A stretch of DNA of 57,585 nucleotides from NCBI GenBank assembly GCA_015478645.1, contig JADMIL010000013.1, positions 1-57,585 on the forward strand. The letters are read 5' to 3'. Below are positions 51,527-57,585 of the stretch, in pieces (the first letter of the stretch is position 1; the number at the start of each line of letters is the position of its first letter). Both the position numbers and the translations under genes were made by a program. The stretch comes from Candidatus Binataceae bacterium. GTDB lineage: Bacteria > Desulfobacterota > Binatia > Binatales > Binataceae. Under the pieces are notes generated by a model that saw only the letters and a program-made list of their open reading frames with translations, searched no databases and was not told where the DNA came from.

Positions 51527-53221
51527 TCATTGCGCGCGAAACTCCATCCATTCGGGCTTGTACAATCCCCACACCGTCGGATTGTACCCGACGATCGTAT
51601 TGCGATAGGCGATGTATTCGGCCTGGCGCACGGTCTCGATGATCGGCAATTCGTCGTGCAGGATCTGCTGGATGCGCCAGTAAAACGGCGCGCGCTGGCG
51701 CTCATCCATCACGGTGGTGCCCTGGTCCATCAGGCTATCGATCTCGGCCTCCCATGGCGTCGCGGGTTTGGACTGCGACGGATTCCAGACATGCAGATTG
51801 CCCGACGAACGGAGAAAGTTCGACGCGTCGTTGGGTTCGATCGTTCCGCCGAAACCAATCAGCACGCAATCCCAATCGAATGACGATTCCAGCGCCTTGA
51901 CCAGCGAGATGAACTCCAGCGGCCGGTAGTTGACCTGAATTCCCAGCGTCGCGAGATCCTGCTTGAAGATCGCGCACATCTGATCGCGCACCGGCACGCC
52001 GGTGTTGGTCGTGAGACTGAAGATCAGCGGATGGCCGTCGGGGTCGCCGCGCACGCCCGGCCGCAGCATCCGGTAGCCCGCTTCGTCGAGGATCCGCGCC
52101 GCCCGGTTCAAATCATAGTCATACGGAGTGAGATTTGGATTGTAGAATATCTTGTTCTCCGGCGAGGTGTCCGAGATTGCCGGAACCGCGAGTCCGCGAA
52201 AACACAGATTGATAATTCCCTGCTTGTCGATCGAATGGGCCAGGGCGCGCATGAAATTCGGATCGGTGAACCATTTATACTTCGGATTAGTCACTGTACC
52301 GGCTACATAATGGCGCGGATTGCGGTTGAACACGAAAAACAGGGAGCCCGTGTCGATACCCACATCCTTGACCGTTATATGCAGTCGGGCGGCATTCTCG
52401 CGCAGGCCGTTTACCTCTTCGGGACGCGGCGAATAGACGTCGGTGATGCCGACCATGAAGCGCAGGTATTGGGCGTTTTGATCGGGCACGATCAGGCGCA
52501 CCTGGCCGCGCAGGCGCGGCAATTCGCCGCCGCTCCCGTCGCGCATCCAGTAGGCCGGATTGCGCCGGTAGGCAAGCTGCTGGGCCGGCACGTAACGCGT
52601 CATCAGGTACGCGCCGTCCGCGATCAGCTTGCCGGGCGGCGTGTCGATTCCCCAGGTGTGGATAAAGGCGCCCGAAGCGACGTCCGGCTCAAGTATATGC
52701 GCCGGTATGATCGGAAAGCCGACTGAGTAGAACAGCGGCGCGAACGGCCGCGGCAAGCGCATCACGACTGTGTAATCGTCCGGCGCCGCGAACGCGATCG
52801 GTTGGCCATCGATCAGCATCGACGAGACGGTCGAGTTTGGCACCTTGGGGTCGTAGATCGTGCGCATTGTGAATATCACGTCGCGCGAGGTGAACGGCAC
52901 CCCGTCGGACCATACGACGCCGTGGCGCAAATGGAACGTGATCGTCTTGCCGCCATCACCGAGAGCCCAGCTTGCCGCAAGGCCGGGCTCGGGCAGGAGC
53001 GTCTGCGGATTGATGCGCACAAGGCTCTCGAACAGATCGCCGATCGCTGCATTGGACGCCGAGTCGGTCACCAGCAGGGGATTGAAGGTGCCCGGATCGC
53101 TGGACATCGAATCGTACAACGTCTGGGTCGCCGCGTGGTCGTTGGGCGGCCGGTTGACGCGGCATCCGGCGGCCAACAGCAGCGCCGCGAGCGCGAACAG
53201 AACCGCGCGGATTCGGATCAC
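51527..53221 (-). CDS. oppA: Peptide/solute ABC transporter substrate-binding lipoprotein (OppA/DppA family)
   Basis: A 564-residue lipoprotein with signal peptide and lipobox LAAGC (Cys20). The SBP-5 domain has LYDSMSSDPGTFNPLLVTDSASN near the start, GGKTITFHLRHGVVWSDGVPFTSRDV, and LTTNTGVPVRDQMCAIFKQDLATLGIQV. It captures oligopeptides or similar solutes for the OppBC channel. The GTG start is six bases after the LolB-like gene. Ligand cannot be predicted; related proteins bind peptides, nickel chelates or glutathione. Confidence 0.93.
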   Translation of the reverse strand: MIRIRAVLFALAALLLAAGCRVNRPPNDHAATQTLYDSMSSDPGTFNPLLVTDSASNAAIGDLFESLVRINPQTLLPEPGLAASWALGDGGKTITFHLRHGVVWSDGVPFTSRDVIFTMRTIYDPKVPNSTVSSMLIDGQPIAFAAPDDYTVVMRLPRPFAPLFYSVGFPIIPAHILEPDVASGAFIHTWGIDTPPGKLIADGAYLMTRYVPAQQLAYRRNPAYWMRDGSGGELPRLRGQVRLIVPDQNAQYLRFMVGITDVYSPRPEEVNGLRENAARLHITVKDVGIDTGSLFFVFNRNPRHYVAGTVTNPKYKWFTDPNFMRALAHSIDKQGIINLCFRGLAVPAISDTSPENKIFYNPNLTPYDYDLNRAARILDEAGYRMLRPGVRGDPDGHPLIFSLTTNTGVPVRDQMCAIFKQDLATLGIQVNYRPLEFISLVKALESSFDWDCVLIGFGGTIEPNDASNFLRSSGNLHVWNPSQSKPATPWEAEIDSLMDQGTTVMDERQRAPFYWRIQQILHDELPIIETVRQAEYIAYRNTIVGYNPTVWGLYKPEWMEFRAQ

Positions 53222-53227
53222 GCGCGA

Positions 53228-54130
53228 TCAGCCCCGCCCGGCGGTCGTCGCGCCGCCGATCATGCCGAGGTCGAGATGCTTGACCACGTGGTCCGGCGCA
53301 AGCACGAAAGTTGAATCGGGAATGTCCTTGTTGATCACCGGGTTGTCGTAACGAAAGGTCACGCTCGCACCGGTCGTCGGAAAGCTGGCCGCGATCACGC
53401 GGGGAAACTTCTGCCCGCCGCCAATATCCTGATAGTCACTGTAGTTTACTTCGTAGTTGACGCGGCCGTCGGCGCGCGTCTCGCGCACTTGCGCCAGATA
53501 GCCATCGGGACCGAAGCCCAGGTCGTCGGTCACGCCCAGCGGCTCCTTATACCTCAGGATCTCAAGGCCGTTCGGATCGGTCGGATGGATCATCAAATCG
53601 GGCGGAAAGGCGAGCATCCCGGCATCCGGCGAGAGCCCCATCAACAAGCGCACAGCCGCTTCCGGAGCCATCGGGATGCGTGCGTAGCGATCGAGCACAG
53701 CGGCCGTCGCCAACCCGTGCATCAGCGTATTCTTGCCCGGATCGTAGATCGTCACCTGGCCACCGTCGGCCGCGAGCACCAGCGCGACGCCGAGCGCGGA
53801 GAGCGCCTCGACCCGCAGGCTGGCCGGCCGCCGCACGACGATATTTTCGCGCAGCTTGAAGTGCTGGCCACCGCCCGTGTACTCCATCACCGCGCCGGTC
53901 TGCATCGAGATCAGCATCGCGTCGGTGTCGGCAAGCTCCGCGGCATAGGTATGCGCGGTCGCCATGTGCAGGCTGACGTTGGTCTGGGCGGCGCACGCCG
54001 CGAGCGCGACGCTCGCGATCAGCGCCGCCGCGAGCGTCAGCCGGTGCGGCGCGGAGCTAATGCTGGGCGCGCTGCTGATCGGCGCGCAGAGCGGCAAGTT
54101 TGTTCTTGAGGCGCTGGATCTGGTCCGCAT
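53228..54130 (-). CDS. LolA/LolB-like outer-membrane lipoprotein (start uncertain)
   Basis: A lipoprotein with the LolA/LolB-like beta-barrel pattern (TDAMLISMQTGAVMEY, LRVEALSALGVALVLAADGG, VTIYDPGKNTL, ATRADGRVNYEVNYSDYQ). In proteobacteria LolB accepts lipoproteins at the outer membrane; more distant members (DUF4292) occur in operons with TPR proteins, as here. The signal peptide HRLTLAAALIASVALAAC has a good lipobox. No ATG, GTG or TTG lies a normal distance before it: the ATG at 54130 puts the Cys at 46 and the TTG at 54097 at 35, while an ATT at 54061, overlapping the upstream TAG stop, puts it at 23. I list the ATG extent, but the true start is unsettled. Confidence 0.72.
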   Translation of the reverse strand: MRTRSSASRTNLPLCAPISSAPSISSAPHRLTLAAALIASVALAACAAQTNVSLHMATAHTYAAELADTDAMLISMQTGAVMEYTGGGQHFKLRENIVVRRPASLRVEALSALGVALVLAADGGQVTIYDPGKNTLMHGLATAAVLDRYARIPMAPEAAVRLLMGLSPDAGMLAFPPDLMIHPTDPNGLEILRYKEPLGVTDDLGFGPDGYLAQVRETRADGRVNYEVNYSDYQDIGGGQKFPRVIAASFPTTGASVTFRYDNPVINKDIPDSTFVLAPDHVVKHLDLGMIGGATTAGRG

Positions 54131-55841
54131 CCTGGGCTTTCCTGAGCGCGTCTTCGTACTGATGGCGGGCGTCGCGCGGCTTGCCCACCTTGGCGTAGGC
54201 GTCGCCAAGATGTTCGGTGATGGTCGGATCGTCACCGGTCAAGTTGACCGCGCGCTCGAGTTGATCGACCGCCAGCTGGTATTCGCCCTTCTCGTAATAG
54301 ACCCACCCGAGACTGTCAACGTAGAAACCATCCTCGGGTTCAATCACCAGCGCGCGCTTGATCAGCTTTTCCGCCTCGTCGAGGCGCGTGCCGCCTTCGG
54401 CATAAGTGTAGCCGAGATAGTTGAGGGCGGGCGCATTGGCGGGATTGATTTCGATCGCCTTGCGCATCTCGTCGGCGCTGAGCTGCTTTTCCTTGGCCTC
54501 GTCGTAAAGCGCACCGAGCGTGAAATGGAATTTGTCGTTGCGCGGCTGCAGCACGATCATCTGTTGCGCCAGATCGATCGCCCGCGGGTAATCCTTTTGC
54601 TCCTGGTAGACGCCCACCAGGTAGCCCATGATTTCGGGATCATTCGGCTTGCGCGCCAGCGCCTGCTGCAGGTTCGTGACCGCCGTGGCGTAGTCGCTCT
54701 GCTTGTCGTAGAGGTAGGCGAGCTGGAGGCGCGCCTCGACGTAATGTTCGTCGGTCTCGGGAATCGCCTGGAACTCCCCGATCGCCTGGTCGTTCTCGTT
54801 GAGCTCGGTGTAGACCGTGCCGAGATAATAATGGACGCGGTAATTCTTCGGCTCGGACCCAAGCACCAGGTTGAACTCGGTCGCGGCGCGATCGAAGTCG
54901 CCACGCTCGAAGAATAGCAGCCCGATCTTGGTGCGCGTATCGGCGGGATTGGTCTCGAGCTGCTCCTGGCGCTGAAGCTGCTGGCTCAGCGCCACGTCCA
55001 CGCTCTGGTCGCCGCCGTAGAGTTCGGCCAGCCGCTTATGGACTTCGTCGTTCGTGGGGTCGGTCTGGAGAATCTTCTGGTAGAGCGCGATCGCGTCCTT
55101 GGGCTTGTTCTCGAGCTCGCGCAGCACGGCCAGGTCGAGCAGCACGAGCTCGGATTGCGGATTGAGCTGGAGCGCCTTCTGGTAGTAGGTCTCGGCGGCC
55201 GGATAGTTCTTCGCCGCGACCATCACGCGGCCGGCGTAGTAGTAACCCAGGAACGAAGTCGGATCGAGCGCGATAAGCTGCTTGAAGATGCCCTCGGCCG
55301 TCGTGTACTGGCCCTCTTTGGCGTAGAGCGTGCCCAGGAACAGGTAGGCCTCCTGGTTGTCGGGCTCCAGCTTGATCACTTCCTGGTAGCGCTTTTCGGC
55401 GGTGGCATCGTCGCCCGTCGCGGTGTCGATACCGGCGGCGAGCAATTGCGGACGGGCGTAGGTCGGATCGAGCGCGATGGCCTCCTCGGCCTGATCGAGC
55501 GCCTCCTTCAGATGACCGTCGCGCACGTAGAGCGTCGCCAATTGCACGCGCAGCGCAGCATTATGCGGATCGTATTTCACGGCGTTGGCGTACTGCCTGA
55601 GCGCTTCGGCGCGGTCGCCGTTCTGGGTGGCGACTTCCGCCTTGAGATACGCGCCCATCGCGAAGGCGTCCTGCGGAATCGCAACTGGCGGGGCGCCGCC
55701 AAACGGATGGCCCTGGTCGCCGCCGACCGCCGCCATCGGCCTGCCGCCACGCATTGCCGCGCATCCGACCATCGCGATTGCGGCGATCGCGATTGCGGCG
55801 ATCGCGAGCACGCCGTGTGCCCAATTGGGAATCAATTTCAT
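54057..55841 (-). CDS. TPR-repeat lipoprotein
   Basis: A 594-residue lipid-anchored protein: signal peptide with alternating AIA segments, lipobox MVGC (Cys27), then a Gly/Ala-rich spacer and at least ten tetratricopeptide repeats from about residue 80 (for example AEALRQYANAVKYDPHNAALRVQLATLY and AEEAIALDPTYARPQLLAAG), continuing to the end. Such proteins work as scaffolds in envelope complexes; this one resembles the BamD/PilF-like and PEP-CTERM-associated TPR proteins only in a general way. The start at 55841 is chosen because it begins the signal peptide; a longer form is less likely. It heads the operon with the LolB-like gene and oppABC. Confidence 0.88.
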   Translation of the reverse strand: MKLIPNWAHGVLAIAAIAIAAIAMVGCAAMRGGRPMAAVGGDQGHPFGGAPPVAIPQDAFAMGAYLKAEVATQNGDRAEALRQYANAVKYDPHNAALRVQLATLYVRDGHLKEALDQAEEAIALDPTYARPQLLAAGIDTATGDDATAEKRYQEVIKLEPDNQEAYLFLGTLYAKEGQYTTAEGIFKQLIALDPTSFLGYYYAGRVMVAAKNYPAAETYYQKALQLNPQSELVLLDLAVLRELENKPKDAIALYQKILQTDPTNDEVHKRLAELYGGDQSVDVALSQQLQRQEQLETNPADTRTKIGLLFFERGDFDRAATEFNLVLGSEPKNYRVHYYLGTVYTELNENDQAIGEFQAIPETDEHYVEARLQLAYLYDKQSDYATAVTNLQQALARKPNDPEIMGYLVGVYQEQKDYPRAIDLAQQMIVLQPRNDKFHFTLGALYDEAKEKQLSADEMRKAIEINPANAPALNYLGYTYAEGGTRLDEAEKLIKRALVIEPEDGFYVDSLGWVYYEKGEYQLAVDQLERAVNLTGDDPTITEHLGDAYAKVGKPRDARHQYEDALRKAQDADQIQRLKNKLAALRADQQRAQH

Positions 55842-56039
55842 ATAGCGGTGGGAACCTTGCGGCTGTGCGGGAACCCTAGTTAACATAGCGGATTCTGACG
55901 CTCAACGTGACAATCTCTCCGGGTGTGCCGCCGGCTTCGCCGGACGACTGCGCTTTAGCCAACACTTAATGTTGCGCCGCTCAATAATACCGCGCAATCC
56001 CCCCTCTCCGAAACCGCCCGAGCGTAGATTTGGCGCCGG

Positions 56040-57488
56040 ATGCCGGACGGCCCGAATCGGCGAGGCGCCGGCGCCTTGAACAACGGCGGCCCGCGCACCG
56101 ACCGCGAAGTCGGCGACGCTATACGCGGCGGCGCTGCCGGCCCCGCATCGCCGGCCCCCGGATCGCCGGGTGACGGGTCTGCCGCGCGCGTCGGCGTGCT
56201 CGCGCTGGCCGCCCTGATGTACCTGGTGGTCAGCGGCGGTGCCTACGGGATCGAAGACGCGGTGCGGATCGCGGGTGCGCGGCTGACCCTGCTGCTCTGC
56301 CTGGTCGTACCGCTCGCGTTGAGCCTGCCGTCCGCGCTGATGGCCACCGAACTGACCGCCCTGATGCCGCTCGAGGGCGGGTTCTATTTCTGGGTCAAGG
56401 AGGCGCTCGGACCCTTTGCCGGCTTCGCCGAGGCCTACCTGACAATCCTCTACACGCTGGTCGACATGGCGATCTACCCGGTGCTCTTCGCGTCGTACCT
56501 GTCGTTCGCGATTCCGCTCGGCGCGCCCGCGCAAATCGCGATCGGCGTGGCCCTGGTATGGCTCGCCGGCGGCCTCAACCTCATGGGTATCCGGCCGGTC
56601 GGCGGCGCCTCGATCGGACTGGCGGTGGTGCTGATCGCGCCGTTCGCCGCGCTGGTGATTGCCGGGATGCCGCGCCTGATCCATTGGACCGCCCCGCTTC
56701 AGCCGATGTTCGGGCGCGACGCGCTGGGCGCGCTGGGCGGCGGCCTCAGCATCGTGATCTGGAATTACAGCGGATGGGAAAATCTGAGCGTGGTCGCGGG
56801 CGAGATCAAAAATCCGCGCCACAACTACCTGCGGGCGATCGCCATCGCGCTGCCGCTGGTCGCCCTCGGTTACCTGATGCCGCTCGGCGTCGCGCTCACC
56901 GGCGCCACCTCGACGGCGGCGTGGCAGGCCGGCTACTTCGTCGAAGTCGGCAAGCGTATCGGCGGACCGCTGCTCGGCCTCGCCCTGGCGATCGGCGGCG
57001 CGATCTCGGCGTTTTCGATTTTCGAGGCCGCGATGCTGTGGGTCTCGCGGATGCCTTACGTGCTGGCACGCGAAGGCTATCTGCCGGCAGCCCTCGGTCA
57101 GCTTCGCGCCGGCCGCGGCATCCCGGCGCGATCGATCGTCGTCTGCTGCATGCTCTTTTCGTTCCTGGTGCCGATGGGCTTCATTGCGCTCGTGCTGCTC
57201 GACGTATTTTTCTACATGGGCGCGCTGGCGCTTGAGCTGTGGGCATTGATCCGCTTGCGGCGGATCTATCCGGATCGCTCCGGGCTGTTCGTGATTCCGG
57301 GCGGGCGCGCGGCACTGATCACGGTCGCGATGGCGCCGATGGCGACGTGGATCGCGACGTTCGGCCTGGCCGTATCGCATAACGCCAGCGGCCGGCGCGA
57401 CTTGATCGTCGCGATCGTGCTTGGCGTATGCGTGTGGCCGGCCTATGCGATCGCGCGGCGGCGCTTCGGCGGCCCGCCCCCCGCGTAA
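56040..57488 (+). CDS. APC-family amino acid permease
   Basis: A 482-residue inner-membrane transporter with about 12 hydrophobic segments. The first, AALMYLVVSGGAYGIEDAV, carries the G-x-G-x-E-D/G motif of the amino acid-polyamine-organocation superfamily. ELTALMPLEGGFYFWVKEALG and NYSGWENLSVVAGEIKNPRHNYLRA are also typical, as is the late LFSFLVPMGFIALVLLDVFFYMGA region. A 48-residue polar low-complexity leader precedes TM1; internal starts are possible. Sequence is closest in pattern to polyamine/cationic-amino-acid permeases, but the substrate is not assignable. It is divergent from the TPR gene. Confidence 0.93.
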   Translation: MPDGPNRRGAGALNNGGPRTDREVGDAIRGGAAGPASPAPGSPGDGSAARVGVLALAALMYLVVSGGAYGIEDAVRIAGARLTLLLCLVVPLALSLPSALMATELTALMPLEGGFYFWVKEALGPFAGFAEAYLTILYTLVDMAIYPVLFASYLSFAIPLGAPAQIAIGVALVWLAGGLNLMGIRPVGGASIGLAVVLIAPFAALVIAGMPRLIHWTAPLQPMFGRDALGALGGGLSIVIWNYSGWENLSVVAGEIKNPRHNYLRAIAIALPLVALGYLMPLGVALTGATSTAAWQAGYFVEVGKRIGGPLLGLALAIGGAISAFSIFEAAMLWVSRMPYVLAREGYLPAALGQLRAGRGIPARSIVVCCMLFSFLVPMGFIALVLLDVFFYMGALALELWALIRLRRIYPDRSGLFVIPGGRAALITVAMAPMATWIATFGLAVSHNASGRRDLIVAIVLGVCVWPAYAIARRRFGGPPPA

Positions 57489-57521
57489 TCATTCTGCTGC
57501 GCCGCGCCGGTAGCTGCTCCT

Positions 57522-57542
57522 CTAGGGAACCTCTGCACAAGT
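57522..57542 (+). repeat. Terminal fragment of the palindromic element
   Basis: CTAGGGAACCTCTGCACAAGT matches the outer 21 bases of the complete copies exactly. It then stops; the following bases (GTTTCGGTTCGGGTATAAATAG) are unrelated, so this is either a decayed copy or a different element sharing the same terminal inverted repeat. It lies 33 bases after the permease stop. The remaining 43 bases to the window end hold nothing I can name. Confidence 0.7.
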
Positions 57543-57585
57543 GTTTCGGTTCGGGTATAAATAGTTAGTTGGGTCGGCAGGCGTG

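Noticed and set aside
55902-57380. Minus-strand open frame of 492 codons opposite the APC permease
   Set aside because: Very rich in Arg, His and Gln with no hydrophobic or catalytic pattern; the plus-strand permease is unmistakable.

Overview
The window is a GC-rich, gene-dense bacterial chromosome segment with strong GC3 bias, so long antisense open frames are common. It holds about 50 protein genes, one tRNA, a family of short palindromic repeats, and no rRNA, phage, CRISPR or transposase gene. The ffh-rpsP-khpA-rimM-trmD order, outer-membrane lipoproteins, a sigma-54 promoter on a P-II gene, and many CaiB/BaiF CoA-transferases and amidohydrolases suggest a deltaproteobacterium-like lineage. 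Candidatus Binatota/Desulfobacterota_B is a reasonable guess from gene content, but no marker here proves it.

Layout. 0-4.3 kb: ribosome and SRP operon on the minus strand (ffh, rpsP, khpA, rimM, trmD, an RNA methyltransferase, a small membrane protein) behind a good sigma-70 promoter. 4.6-10 kb: a cysteine-rich lipoprotein of unknown function, comM/yifB, and two adjacent CaiB/BaiF genes, of which only one keeps the catalytic Asp. 10.2-18.6 kb: ileS-lspA, a phosphotriesterase-family hydrolase, an aroC-aroK-aroB shikimate block and an SDR dehydrogenase. 18.7-28.1 kb: a priA-def-fmt-rsmB-rpe cluster interrupted by an alpha/beta hydrolase, an ABC ATPase and a repeat element, with rlpA on the opposite strand. 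28.2-29.6 kb: tRNA-Pro(CGG), plsY, and glnB with a sigma-54 promoter, a leader and a large terminator hairpin.

29.7-31.5 kb holds a compact three-gene signalling unit: an ECF sigma factor, a membrane zinc-finger anti-sigma factor, and a secreted Met/His-rich LTxxQ protein. It resembles metal-sensing CnrYXH/Spy-type circuits and is the best candidate here for an uncharacterised system. 31.6-37 kb: a small lipoprotein, a YfcE-like phosphodiesterase, glycyl-tRNA synthetase and pyruvate phosphate dikinase. 37.1-38 kb: a trypsin/PDZ protein with a broken catalytic triad. 38.2-49.2 kb: an accessory catabolic region (D-aminoacylase-like and amidohydrolase-2 enzymes, CaiB/BaiF, a GNAT/ADP-forming acyl-CoA synthetase fusion, an alpha/beta hydrolase, an M20 deacylase, and a non-canonical thiolase with a DUF35 partner). 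49.4-55.8 kb: an operon of TPR lipoprotein, LolB-like lipoprotein and OppA-OppB-OppC without ATPases. 56-57.5 kb: an APC-family permease.

Copies of a ~115 bp inverted-repeat element with CTAG ends lie at the window start, near 23.4 kb and near 37.0 kb. A terminal fragment lies at 57.5 kb and a decayed remnant near 34.1 kb. They sit at the 3' ends of genes and mark boundaries between blocks.
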